From Saprospiraceae bacterium (GTDB lineage Bacteria > Bacteroidota > Bacteroidia > Chitinophagales > Saprospiraceae), in the NCBI GenBank assembly GCA_029212405.1, contig JARGNR010000015.1, forward strand, positions 53,865-89,522: a stretch of DNA of 35,658 nucleotides. Direction: 5' to 3'. The translations under genes and the position numbers were made by a program. Below are positions 9,373-17,601 of the stretch, one piece after another (positions within the stretch are counted from its first letter, which is position 1; every line of letters starts with the position of its first letter). The notes under the pieces were generated by a model. It saw only the letters and a list, made by a program, of their open reading frames with translations, made no database searches and was not told the DNA's origin.

Positions 9373-9903
9373 CTAACCCTTTGGCAAATAATCTTTTGGA
9401 ATAGGATTTTCTTCGGACTCTTGTGTCCAATAGATATTAATGATCCACCACCTTTTCCCATCGTTCAAAAGTTGGATGCTATTGATTCCACGCATAAATG
9501 GTTCTGTATCTTGCTCACTTCGGAATGATTCATAGGTACTGAATACCTGAGTAATATTACCAAATGTTTCTACTTTTCTATGGATTTCCTTTTCAAAAAA
9601 TCCGTTTTCAATCAACCAAGACCCTGAAGTGTTGATGTAGTCCTCCACAGTCATGTATCTAGCTTTATATATGCCTTTCTTTGTTTTTCCTGTTGGTATA
9701 AGTTTAGCATCAGGATGAAAAAGATGTTTCATCAGATCCCAGTTTCTTTCTTCTCCTTTTTCTCCAGAGATAACTCCATACAAATTTGATATTGTACTAT
9801 CTAATGTCTTCACTTTATCTAAATAATCAGCTAGTTCTCCCTGTGCGACTATTGAGGTTAAAAACATGAAAAAAGCTATCGTTAAGAAAATAAATTTTTT
9901 CAT
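9373..9903 (-). CDS. Secreted SnoaL/NTF2-like protein
   Basis: The 176-residue product has a clear signal peptide (FIFLTIAFFMFLTSIVAQG, cut about residue 21). The mature part fits an NTF2-like cone fold: an N-terminal helix, a W-D-L-M-K-H-L-F-H-P-D-A segment typical of SnoaL-like domains, VEDYI, then strands through VFSTYESF and a terminal WWIINIYW strand. Such domains bind small hydrophobic ligands or act as lyases or isomerases. No catalytic set is convincing here, so the ligand and reaction are unknown. It is transcribed alone, convergent with the unknown gene at 8858. A direct repeat and hairpin lie upstream at 9945-9982. Confidence 0.8.
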   Translation of the reverse strand: MKKFIFLTIAFFMFLTSIVAQGELADYLDKVKTLDSTISNLYGVISGEKGEERNWDLMKHLFHPDAKLIPTGKTKKGIYKARYMTVEDYINTSGSWLIENGFFEKEIHRKVETFGNITQVFSTYESFRSEQDTEPFMRGINSIQLLNDGKRWWIINIYWTQESEENPIPKDYLPKG

Positions 9904-9944
9904 AATTATTGAATGAAGGTTATTAAAAATTAGGATTGAATACG

Positions 9945-9982
9945 TATAGTTATCTATAGTTATTATCCATTATTAGATAATA
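9945..9982 (-). promoter_or_regulatory. Direct repeat and hairpin upstream of the NTF2-like gene
   Basis: TATAGTTAT occurs at 9945-9953 and 9955-9963, a 10-bp period that matches one helical turn. It is followed by a 7-bp inverted repeat, TATTATC (9961-9967) with GATAATA (9976-9982). The block sits about 40-80 bases upstream of the start at 9903. It may be an operator, but AT-rich chance repeats are possible. Confidence 0.3.
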
Positions 9983-9991
9983 GCTCGAAAA

Positions 9992-10200
9992 TCATATTTT
10001 ATAAAATGATGGTGAAAATTCGTTTTCATTATTACTTAAAACAATATAGTAAATACCTTTTGGTAAGTCCTCAACATTGAACGTAATAGATTCTTTTGTG
10101 TCCAAAACTGAATATTTTTTTGATCTTATTTTGATTTCTGATCATCAAAGGCACTTAGGCTTGTAACCTTCATTTTAACCATAGGTAAAACGTCCACAAT
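9992..10200 (-). pseudogene. Relic of a T9SS C-terminal sorting domain
   Basis: Within the 404-base gap 9904-10307, the minus strand reads ...TFNVEDLPKGIYYIV, then LSNNENEFSPSFYKI and a stop at 9992. This matches the end of T9SS sorting domains, where D-L-x-x-G-x-Y is the hallmark. The frame runs back only to a stop at 10142. The upstream piece (VLPMVKMKVTSLSAF) continues in another frame, as expected after a frameshift. No cargo domain remains. It is probably the decayed 3' end of a former secreted-protein gene. Confidence 0.5.
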
Positions 10201-10264
10201 TTAATAAACGCTGATATTAAAGGATTTTAAAGATAATTCGAAACTTTCAGAAAGGATAGATTGT

Positions 10265-10272
10265 TATATTTG
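10265..10272 (+). promoter_or_regulatory. -7 element TATATTTG for the Nfu gene
   Basis: TATATTTG fits TAnnTTTG and lies 35 bases before the ATG at 10308, giving a short leader. The -33 region is weak (TTTC at 10245-10248, 16 bases upstream). Confidence 0.5.
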
Positions 10273-10307
10273 TGCTTCGAAAAAAATAATACTTAAAAAT
10301 AAGGAAA

Positions 10308-10922
10308 ATGAATCCTACAGTAACAAAAAGTCCAGTGATGCTCTATACCGAGCAAACACCTAACCCAGAAACGCTTAAGTTTGTGACCAACAGAATGTTG
10401 CATAAAGGAACAGCTGATTTTAGAACCGATGAACTGGCTAAACAATGGTCTCCATTGGCAACAGAATTGTTTGAATTGCCCTTTGTAAAGGGGGTTTATA
10501 TTTGTAATAATTATGTAACTATTACGAAAGAATTTAACTACCTGTGGGAAGATATCATGTTAAAAACCAAGGCATTTATAAAAACCTATGTTGAAGAGGA
10601 AAAAACCGTGATTAATGAAGGCTTTGTAGAGGCAATGGAGAAAATTGAAGAAGAGGCAGGAGCTGGATATCAATATACAGGAGAAGAAAAAGAGTTGGTG
10701 AAAAAAATCAAAGCGTTAATTGATACACACGTGAAACCGGCGGTTGAAATGGATGGTGGAAATATTGAGTTCAAGTCATTTGATAAGGGAATTGTAACTG
10801 TAATCATGCAAGGTGCGTGCAGTGGTTGTCCATCTTCAACAGTTACGTTGAAGTCCGGAATTGAGGGTATGTTAAAAAGAATGATACCAGAAGTAACAGA
10901 AGTTGTCTCTGAAATGGGATAA
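10308..10922 (+). CDS. Nfu-type iron-sulfur cluster scaffold protein
   Basis: The 204-residue product has the two-domain Nfu layout. Residues about 11-97 form an Nfu N-terminal domain (YTEQTPNPETLKFVTNRML...ELFELPFVKGVYI). Residues about 125-204 form the NifU C-terminal domain with DGGNIEF and the cluster-binding Cys171-x-x-Cys174 in GACSGCPSST. Such proteins carry 4Fe-4S clusters to target enzymes in the cytosol. An in-frame ATG at 10338 (MLYTEQ) is an alternative start that would remove a weakly conserved 10-residue leader. It is a single-gene unit with its own promoter and a strong terminator. The other Fe-S assembly genes are not in the window. Confidence 0.93.
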   Translation: MNPTVTKSPVMLYTEQTPNPETLKFVTNRMLHKGTADFRTDELAKQWSPLATELFELPFVKGVYICNNYVTITKEFNYLWEDIMLKTKAFIKTYVEEEKTVINEGFVEAMEKIEEEAGAGYQYTGEEKELVKKIKALIDTHVKPAVEMDGGNIEFKSFDKGIVTVIMQGACSGCPSSTVTLKSGIEGMLKRMIPEVTEVVSEMG

Positions 10923-10942
10923 TACAAAACTAATAAACATCT

Positions 10943-10987
10943 AAAAAAGCCTGTTGAGTAATGTACTTTTCAGGCTTTTTTCTTTTT
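10943..10987 (+). terminator. Rho-independent terminator after the Nfu gene
   Basis: An 11-bp stem, AAAAAAGCCTG (10943-10953) with CAGGCTTTTTT (10971-10981), has a 17-base loop and is followed by CTTTTT. It lies 20 bases after the stop codon. Confidence 0.75.
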
Positions 10988-11031
10988 GTAGAACAGATAA
11001 ATACTGATGTGTTGGAACTGGAAGTCAATAC

Positions 11032-11346
11032 TCAATATTCCAAGAATAACAGCCCTTGAATGTAATCGGGACTGGGAAATCATTCCAATTCTTGAGAATA
11101 TTTGAATAAATCGGCGCCATTTTTATTAGGAATTCCTGCTATTTTCAAGAAATGATAAAACATTGTATTGAATGGTAATAAATTTCTTGTGATTATTTTT
11201 TGTTTGTCTATCCGCAATACTCCAAATGACCTATGGTTTGAGTACTCAGATTCAGAATTTTTATTGATCATATGCCCATAATTCAAAATACTAGATTTGT
11301 AGCAATAGAAAAGGTGATAAACTCCTTGTAAAATAATGCCTTTCAT
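11032..11346 (-). pseudogene. Possible decayed small reading frame upstream of atpB
   Basis: In the gap between the Nfu terminator and atpB, the minus strand has an 88-codon frame (11346 to a stop at 11080), with segments such as SFGVLRIDKQKIITRNLLPF and FLKIAGIPNKNGADLFKYS. Past the stop the same frame continues with protein-like FPSPDYIQGLLFLEY to a stop at 11032. That is what one nonsense mutation in a former gene would look like. No family is recognised and no promoter is visible. It may be a chance AT-rich frame. Confidence 0.25.
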
Positions 11347-11371
11347 GCTCTTTCAAATACCAGACAATCAT

Positions 11372-11379
11372 TACCTTTG
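11372..11379 (+). promoter_or_regulatory. -7 element TACCTTTG for the atpBEF unit
   Basis: TACCTTTG fits TAnnTTTG and ends 26 bases before the ATG at 11406. A GTG at 11379 that extends the atpB frame overlaps this element, which argues against using it as the start. A TTTC at 11351-11354 is a weak -33 candidate. Confidence 0.55.
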
Positions 11380-11405
11380 TGGCGAATTTAAAATTGAGGG
11401 ACAAT

Positions 11406-12740
11406 ATGTCTAGAAATATATATTCTGCGTTATTGATATTTGTTGCCATGATGGTTTCTACTCTTGCTTTTTCAGGAAACCAGCAACACGATCACGATGG
11501 CCACGATCACAGTGGACATTCTCATGATCAAGATGGGCATGATGACGATACTAAAACTGCTGATCACGATGGTCACGGTCACGGAGATCATGGTCACACA
11601 AATTCGTGTGGGATTGAAATGGAACATGGACCATATAGTCCTGGAGCAGCGGCATTTCATCACATAAGTGATCAAAATATTTATAACATTGGACCTTGGC
11701 ACATTCCACTTCCATGTATCATGTACATTCATGGTCAAGGATTGGATGTATTTTCATCAGGAAGATTTGCAGCGGATGCACATGGAGTTGGTAGAAAGGC
11801 TTATAACAAATTTGTTTTGTTTGAAGGATTGGCGAGTAGAGTGATTGATCCTAGCTTTCCAGAAGGAGAAGTAGAATTAGGAGATCACAATGTATATGCA
11901 TTGCCTGAAATGATTAATGGAAAAGAAAACGAAGTAGTCTATGTTTGTTATAATGGCAAATCATGGAAAACGGAGAGCAGATCAACGTTAGATGGTGGAG
12001 TATTTGGTGGTGGATTAACAACCTTTACAGATTTTTCAATTACGAAGAACGTAATGAGTATGTTGATCATCTTATTGTTTGGATTCTTCTTGTTTAGAGG
12101 TATCGCAAAATCATACGTTGCAAGAGAAGGGATGGCACCTAAAGGGACACAAGGTTTTATGGAGCCTATTTTCTTATTTATTCAAGATGAAGTTTGTAAG
12201 CCATTCTTAGGTCACAAGTGGGAGAAATTTCAACCATTTATTATGGCGTTGTTTTTCTTCATTTTATTCTTGAATTTATTCGGACAGATACCATTCTTTG
12301 GTGGATCGAATGTGACAGGTTCATTATCTGTAACTTTTGTATTAGCAATTTTGACTTTCTTAGTTGTTAATCTAAATGGAAATAAACATTATTGGGAACA
12401 TGTGCTATGGATGCCTGGAGTTCCTGGATGGGTAAAAATATTTGTTTTGACTCTAGTAGAGGTAATGGGCTTATTTATCAAGCCGCTTACGCTTATGTTG
12501 AGGTTGTTTGGTAACATTACAGCAGGGCACATGATCATCACCATATTTGTAGGGTTGATATTTGTATTTGGAAAGAGTGGAGAAAATGTACCAGGATCGA
12601 TCGGAGCCATTTTTGGTTCTACGGTACTTACATTATTTATGATGGCTATCGAGTTGTTGGTAGCATTTATTCAGGCTTTTGTATTTGCTATTTTGACTGC
12701 ATCGTATATCGGAGCAGCTACAGAAGAAGCACATCATTAA
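11406..12740 (+). CDS. atpB: F0F1 ATP synthase subunit a with His-rich N-terminal extension
   Basis: The product (444 residues from the ATG at 11406) is the proton-channel subunit of F0. The C-terminal half has the usual helices; the essential Arg is in LTLMLRLFGNITAGHM, where E. coli has Arg210. The N-terminal half is unusual. A signal-like helix (SALLIFVAMMVSTLAFSG) is followed by a segment at about residues 27-65 with 12 His plus many Asp and Gly (HDHDGHDHSGHSHDQDGHDD is part), then about 120 polar residues before the first core helix. E. coli AtpB has 271 residues. The His-rich part should face the periplasm and may bind Zn, Ni or Cu, or protons (inference). Long AtpB forms occur in Bacteroidota. 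The GTG at 11379 was rejected because it overlaps the promoter. atpE follows after 52 bases. Confidence 0.95.
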   Translation: MSRNIYSALLIFVAMMVSTLAFSGNQQHDHDGHDHSGHSHDQDGHDDDTKTADHDGHGHGDHGHTNSCGIEMEHGPYSPGAAAFHHISDQNIYNIGPWHIPLPCIMYIHGQGLDVFSSGRFAADAHGVGRKAYNKFVLFEGLASRVIDPSFPEGEVELGDHNVYALPEMINGKENEVVYVCYNGKSWKTESRSTLDGGVFGGGLTTFTDFSITKNVMSMLIILLFGFFLFRGIAKSYVAREGMAPKGTQGFMEPIFLFIQDEVCKPFLGHKWEKFQPFIMALFFFILFLNLFGQIPFFGGSNVTGSLSVTFVLAILTFLVVNLNGNKHYWEHVLWMPGVPGWVKIFVLTLVEVMGLFIKPLTLMLRLFGNITAGHMIITIFVGLIFVFGKSGENVPGSIGAIFGSTVLTLFMMAIELLVAFIQAFVFAILTASYIGAATEEAHH

Positions 12741-12771
12741 TCTGACAGTAGAAAGAATTATAGTTTTTTAA

Positions 12772-12996
<225 letters not shown>

Positions 12997-13010
12997 TATC
13001 ACAGAAAACA

Positions 13011-13049
13011 ATACATGGAGGCAACGGTTGGTTGCTTCTATGTATTTTA
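13011..13049 (+). terminator. Hairpin between atpE and atpF (attenuator or mRNA-stability element)
   Basis: A 15-bp stem including two G-U pairs is formed by 13011-13025 (ATACATGGAGGCAAC) and 13031-13045 (GTTGCTTCTATGTAT). The loop is 5 bases and a T-rich run follows. It lies 14 bases after the atpE stop and 45 bases before atpF. Such a site could partly stop transcription or protect the 3' end of atpBE mRNA, which would favour subunit c over subunit b. Confidence 0.6.
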
Positions 13050-13093
13050 TAATTTTGGATACTAATTTTTTACAATTAAATATAAGATAGAAG

Positions 13094-13618
13094 ATGTCAT
13101 TATTTTCAATCGTACTCATGGAGTTCAACCCAATCAAGCCAGACTTAGGTTTGATACTTTGGACTGTTGTCATATTTGCTATATTCTGGTTATTAATCGC
13201 AAAAACTGCTTTTAAACCAATAGCCAATGCTTTAAAGAAAAGAGAAGAGGATATTCAAGGTGCTCTTGATGAAGCAAAAAAAGCAAAAGAAGAAATGTCT
13301 AATCTTAAAGCTGCCAATGAAAAATTATTAGCAGAGGCAAGAGAAGAAAGGGCTAAGATGCTTAAAGAAGCAAAAGAAACTAAAAATAAAATTGTCACTG
13401 AAGCAAAGCAAGCAGCCAAAGACGAAGCGGCTAAGGTTATGAATCAAGCAAGTCTTGATATCGAAAACCAGAAAAAAGCAGCTATGATGGAAGTGAAAAA
13501 TGAAATCGGTGCTATCGCATTGAGTATTGCTGAAAAAGTAATCAGAAAAGAATTGGCAGGTAATTCAGAGCAAGAAAGCTTTGTGAATTCACTTGTGGAT
13601 GACGTAAAATTGAACTAG
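13094..13618 (+). CDS. atpF: F0F1 ATP synthase subunit b
   Basis: The 174-residue product has one N-terminal transmembrane helix (about residues 18-38, LGLILWTVVIFAIFWLLIAK). A long charged coiled-coil follows (about 45-165; KKREEDIQGALDEAKKAKEE is typical of b subunits), with an A-L-S-I-A-E-K-V-I-R-K-E end. It forms the peripheral stalk that holds F1. The ATG at 13094 is used; an ATG at 13130 would leave the helix intact but shorten the periplasmic end. The usual next gene, atpH, does not follow. A strong terminator and an unrelated gene come instead. Confidence 0.95.
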   Translation: MSLFSIVLMEFNPIKPDLGLILWTVVIFAIFWLLIAKTAFKPIANALKKREEDIQGALDEAKKAKEEMSNLKAANEKLLAEAREERAKMLKEAKETKNKIVTEAKQAAKDEAAKVMNQASLDIENQKKAAMMEVKNEIGAIALSIAEKVIRKELAGNSEQESFVNSLVDDVKLN

Positions 13619-13654
13619 GTATTATTTAATTCTAATGCTTTTATAGATAAAATG

Positions 13655-13686
13655 AGACTTGTGGTATCAACCACAGGTCTTTTTTG
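13655..13686 (+). terminator. Rho-independent terminator ending the atpBEF unit
   Basis: An 11-bp stem with one G-U pair, AGACTTGTGGT (13655-13665) with ACCACAGGTCT (13670-13680), has loop ATCA and is followed by TTTTTGTTT. It lies 36 bases after the atpF stop. Confidence 0.85.
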
Positions 13687-13815
13687 TTTAGTATTCAATA
13701 ATACGAGTAATAAACGGATATATGCAGGACATGCATTCAGTAAATTGACTATTTTTAGAGAATTAGATGGATCAATTATTTATTAAAAGCTAAATATGCT
13801 TTGCGTTTAAGCCAT

Positions 13816-15114
13816 ATGAAAAAGAACTCCACATTCAAATTAATTCTTCTCGTCTTACTTTTTATTGCCTTAGCATTTGAGGTAATTAGAGATGCACTGG
13901 CCAAGAATGGGGACTTTGCTGGTTATGTCTTGACTGGGAATTTGGTTTTAGATGGAGAGAACATTTATAGTGATGCATTAATCAATACCTGGCCTCCTTT
14001 TTTTGCATTGGTAAGCGTTCCAATTGCAATTTTTGACAATTTTAATTTGTATATATGTCGCTTTACTTGGCTGTCCCTTACTGTTCTAGCCATGTTTTTT
14101 GTGGTGCAGTTCGTTGTGCGAATGGCCTTAAACAAGAATTTACATTTTTCTCTTCCAAGGATAAGCAAAAAGAACTTAGAGAATGAAATTCCAATTCATA
14201 GTTGGCTGGTTCTGGTACCTTTCTTGATTTCATTTAGGTATCTTTTGGACAATTTGGCCAATATTCAGATCAATGTCTTTATTCTCTTCTTTACCGTATT
14301 AAGTATCTACTATTTTTCTAAAGGTAAAAAGTGGATTGCAGCCCTTTTCTTGGCATTTGGAATTTCATTAAAGGTGTATCCCGTTTTTTTACTGTTATAC
14401 TTTATTGTTAAACGAGAATGGACGATGGTAGGTAAGACACTATTTTTTTGTGTAGGTTTTGCCAGCCTACCGTTTATGGTATTCGGATACGAACAAACGG
14501 TGGATTATTATAGCTTTTGGTACAATCAGAATGTGGTTCCATTTGCCAGTGTGGCGCATAAAAATCAATCTTATTTCTCCATGATGAGAAGTTTATTGAC
14601 GCACGAAAGCCCTGGATTAAATCAACCATTGAATGAAGAAATCTATGTGAATGTGTTCAATCTATCGATAGAACAAGTAAAACTGGTTTCTTACGCACTT
14701 TTAATCCTCCTTGGATCTTCAGTGGTTTATCTATTTAGAGAAAAGCTATCAAAACAACATAAATTAAAAGCCTTTTTAGAATATACGTTCATATTGACGA
14801 TCATCCCAATTTTATCTCCTCTTGCTTGGAAAGCCTATTTTATATTCTTGTTTCCAGCTTATTTTATAAATTTCCTATTTCTTTTTGAAATGAAAAATAT
14901 GATCGGGAAAGCATTGCGGAGGTTTTTGTTGGTAAACTATTACCTATCAATTTTGCTTGTTGTATTTTCTTCAGAGTTGTTTTTGGGCAAATACTATTCA
15001 GATGTAATGGAGGCGTATTCTTGTATAACAATAGGAACAATTGTCTTAGCTGGAAACATTTTATGTTTTTATATTAATATTGATAAGTATCATCAGCTTT
15101 CAAGTTCGGATTAG
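13816..15114 (+). CDS. GT87-like (DUF2029) polyprenyl-phosphate-dependent membrane glycosyltransferase
   Basis: The product (432 residues from the ATG at 13816) has about ten hydrophobic helices. The N-terminal motif DFAGYVLTGNLVLDGENIYS followed by TWPPFFALVSVPIAIF is typical of DUF2029/GT87 proteins. In these, a loop Asp after the first helix acts in transfer of mannose or a similar sugar from a lipid-phosphate donor on the outer face of the inner membrane. A TTG at 13801 would extend the frame by 5 residues, but the ATG gives the better positive N-terminus (MKKNSTFK). Acceptor and donor are unknown. It is probably a single-gene unit. A TATGCTTTG near 13795 resembles a -7 element with one extra base. 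Confidence 0.82.
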   Translation: MKKNSTFKLILLVLLFIALAFEVIRDALAKNGDFAGYVLTGNLVLDGENIYSDALINTWPPFFALVSVPIAIFDNFNLYICRFTWLSLTVLAMFFVVQFVVRMALNKNLHFSLPRISKKNLENEIPIHSWLVLVPFLISFRYLLDNLANIQINVFILFFTVLSIYYFSKGKKWIAALFLAFGISLKVYPVFLLLYFIVKREWTMVGKTLFFCVGFASLPFMVFGYEQTVDYYSFWYNQNVVPFASVAHKNQSYFSMMRSLLTHESPGLNQPLNEEIYVNVFNLSIEQVKLVSYALLILLGSSVVYLFREKLSKQHKLKAFLEYTFILTIIPILSPLAWKAYFIFLFPAYFINFLFLFEMKNMIGKALRRFLLVNYYLSILLVVFSSELFLGKYYSDVMEAYSCITIGTIVLAGNILCFYINIDKYHQLSSSD

Positions 15115-15195
15115 TTCGTAAAGTTGAATTTTATTTAAAAGCATGACTTCTCAATTTTCATTACTATCTTACTGGTTGAATTTAGAACTTTATAT

Positions 15196-16614
15196 ATGTC
15201 TACACTTTATTTTTTATTGGACGCACGACCCGTCTTTACGAACGACGCAGTTGTTTTAGGTCTATTAATGATTGTTTTAGCTGGTATCTTTTATACATCA
15301 AGTTTAGAATCTCGTGGATGGAAAAAATTTTACACGTATGTTCCTTCTCTATTATTGTGCTATTTTTTACCTGCATTGCTCAATTGGCCTCTTGGTCTTA
15401 TTGCACCGCATTGGTATGAACCTGGAGTAGTTGATCTAGCCCAATCATTGAATTTGGTGATCACACCTGATATGAGTTACAATGATATTAGTGCATTATT
15501 TGAGGATAACGGTGTGAAAAAGGAATTGTATACCATATATCAAGGTCATTCCCAGTTGTATTTCATGGCTTCACGTTATTTACTACCTGCCAGTCTATTA
15601 TTGTTATGCCTTGGAATTGACTTAAAAGGACTCATCAATCTAGGACCAAAAGCACTTATCATGTTTGGAGCAGCTACTTTAGGAATTATAATTGGAGGTC
15701 CTGTTGCACTTATTGTGGCCAGTAAATTTATGCCCGATGTTATAGGTGCTAATCCAGATGAGTTGTGGAGAGGATTATCGACTATTGCAGGTAGCTGGAT
15801 TGGCGGTGGAGCCAACCAGGCGGCCATGAAAGAAATATATGAAGTAAAAGATAACCTCTTTGGTACCATGATTGTGGTAGATGTAGTAGTTGCCAATATA
15901 TGGATGGGATTTTTATTATATGGGGCCAATATCAGTGATAAAATTGATTCAAAATTGAAAGCGGATAATTCTGCAATTACCAGTTTGAAACAAAAAATAT
16001 CGGACTATAGAGCGAGTATAGAGGTCATGCCTACCACCACATCTTTATTTGTGTTGATGGCCGTTGCATTTGGTGGAGTTGCTGTTGCTCATCTAGGAGC
16101 TGATATAATTTCTCCATTTTTAGGACAATTTAAAGAAACATTGATGCAATATAATCTTACCTCATTGACATCAGGCTTTTTCTGGTTGGTGGTGATTGCT
16201 ACGACAATAGGATTGGTATTGAGTTTTTCAAAGGCAAAGAAATTGGAAGGGGTTGGTGCATCTCGATGGGGATCTATTTTTATTTATGTGTTGGTTGCAA
16301 CTATAGGAATGAAGATGAATCTTGGAGAAGTATTTAAAAATTTAGGATTGTTTGCAATTGGAATTATTTGGATGCTTATTCACGTTGGTATATTGTTATT
16401 GGTAGCGAAGATTATTCGAGCGCCATTTTTCTTTGTTGCTGTTGGAAGCCAAGCAAATATAGGAGGAGCAGCTTCTGCTCCAATTGTAGCATCTGCTTTT
16501 AGCCCATCGTTAGCACCTGTTGGAGTCTTGATGGCTGTATTAGGATATGCATTGGGTACTTATGGTGCTTTAATATGTGCTCAACTTATGGCTTTGGTCT
16601 CTGGCGCTGGATGA
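15196..16614 (+). CDS. DUF819 family integral membrane protein
   Basis: The 472-residue product has about eleven hydrophobic segments and DUF819 (YjcL-like) hallmarks: LGIIIGGPVALI, the conserved AGSWIGGGANQAAMKE segment in the middle, and a C-terminal half with FFFVAVGSQANIGGAASAP and MAVLGYALGTYGAL. The two glycine-rich inverted segments suggest a transporter fold with internal symmetry (inference). The substrate is unknown. The gene starts 81 bases after the glycosyltransferase gene and is followed after 22 bases by a secreted unknown protein and then a hydrolase, so the three are probably cotranscribed. Confidence 0.88.
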   Translation: MSTLYFLLDARPVFTNDAVVLGLLMIVLAGIFYTSSLESRGWKKFYTYVPSLLLCYFLPALLNWPLGLIAPHWYEPGVVDLAQSLNLVITPDMSYNDISALFEDNGVKKELYTIYQGHSQLYFMASRYLLPASLLLLCLGIDLKGLINLGPKALIMFGAATLGIIIGGPVALIVASKFMPDVIGANPDELWRGLSTIAGSWIGGGANQAAMKEIYEVKDNLFGTMIVVDVVVANIWMGFLLYGANISDKIDSKLKADNSAITSLKQKISDYRASIEVMPTTTSLFVLMAVAFGGVAVAHLGADIISPFLGQFKETLMQYNLTSLTSGFFWLVVIATTIGLVLSFSKAKKLEGVGASRWGSIFIYVLVATIGMKMNLGEVFKNLGLFAIGIIWMLIHVGILLLVAKIIRAPFFFVAVGSQANIGGAASAPIVASAFSPSLAPVGVLMAVLGYALGTYGALICAQLMALVSGAG

Positions 16615-16636
16615 TATTTTTAGCATTTAACAATGT

Positions 16637-17593
16637 ATGAGTAAGACACAATTGAATTTTAAAACGAGTATTATTATATTATTTTTTTGGTTCTGCTTTA
16701 GCCAAATCTATGCTCAAATCGATATGAATGATACCACTGCGGTTGTTATTGCACATTGGTACATGGATGAAAGTCAAACGTACAAGGTTACCACTACGGC
16801 CAATACCGTAGAAGACGATAAAACGATTTCTTCAGAAACTATTCTGTACGATTTATCAGTCAAAATAATTGACTCTACTCAAGTGGGGTATATACTCGAA
16901 TGTAGACGAAATAATTATCGAATCAATACCACAGAAAAATACGATAGTGTGTTCACTAGAATAGATGAGGATATTCCATTCTGGGTGACAACAGATGAAT
17001 TCGGATCTTCAGTGCAGGTGTTAAATTGGGAAGATGTGGGGAATGCTTTAAAAGAGCGTGGACAACAAATACTGGATAATTATAAAGGCAATGCAGAAAT
17101 GACCAAAAGAGTCAACAAAATGATTCGCCAATCGAGTACAAAACAAATGGTAGAGAATAATCTCATATTGGACATGCAACAAATGTTGGCCTTCCATGGG
17201 GCGAAGTATAAATATGGAGAGCGAATAGATTTTCAAGTGAAAGTTCCGAATAATTATGGTGGAGATCCATTTGATGCCAATACGTCAATGATTATGGATC
17301 AAATTAATCTTTCCCAAGAGTCAATTATAATTCGATCATCTCAACGCATCAATCCGCAACAATTGACGGCAGTTACCTATGATTACTTGTCCTCCTTGGA
17401 TATAGTCGGTGCTGAATTACCTACTAGAGAAGAGTTTCCAATGATTACAAAGTTGTCTTGGGGTGGGAATGAAATTCATAGTAACAGTGGTTGGGTGATT
17501 TATAGTGTAGAGACGAAACAGACCAATAGTGGAGAGGTAGTGACGGTGGAGGAACGGACGATTGAATTGGTAGCGGGAACGGAGACAAAATAA
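16637..17593 (+). CDS. Secreted protein of unknown function
   Basis: The 318-residue product has a signal peptide (SIIILFFWFCFSQIYAQ, cut about residue 26) and no lipobox, so it is periplasmic or secreted. The mature part looks mostly beta-stranded, with early strands around YKVTTTANTVEDDKTISSET. A helical middle (about 140-185, ERGQQILDNYKGNAEMTKRV) is followed by more strands. I do not recognise a family. Similar two-sheet architectures bind lipids or handle lipoproteins, but this is not shown here. It sits between DUF819 and an alpha/beta hydrolase with short gaps (22 and 8 bases). Confidence 0.75.
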   Translation: MSKTQLNFKTSIIILFFWFCFSQIYAQIDMNDTTAVVIAHWYMDESQTYKVTTTANTVEDDKTISSETILYDLSVKIIDSTQVGYILECRRNNYRINTTEKYDSVFTRIDEDIPFWVTTDEFGSSVQVLNWEDVGNALKERGQQILDNYKGNAEMTKRVNKMIRQSSTKQMVENNLILDMQQMLAFHGAKYKYGERIDFQVKVPNNYGGDPFDANTSMIMDQINLSQESIIIRSSQRINPQQLTAVTYDYLSSLDIVGAELPTREEFPMITKLSWGGNEIHSNSGWVIYSVETKQTNSGEVVTVEERTIELVAGTETK

Positions 17594-17601
17594 CTCAATC
17601 A

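Noticed and set aside
9350-9380. Bidirectional terminator between the convergent genes
   Set aside because: Only a 5-bp GAGAT/ATCTC stem over the stop codon without a T-run; too weak to call.
11379-11405. GTG start extending atpB by 9 residues
   Set aside because: The GTG overlaps the last base of the TACCTTTG promoter element, and the ATG at 11406 gives a clean signal-like N-terminus.
11472-11738. 88-codon minus-strand frame opposite the His-rich part of atpB
   Set aside because: Its Ile/Met/Val-rich repeats are the antisense of the GAT-CAC codons; it has no independent support.
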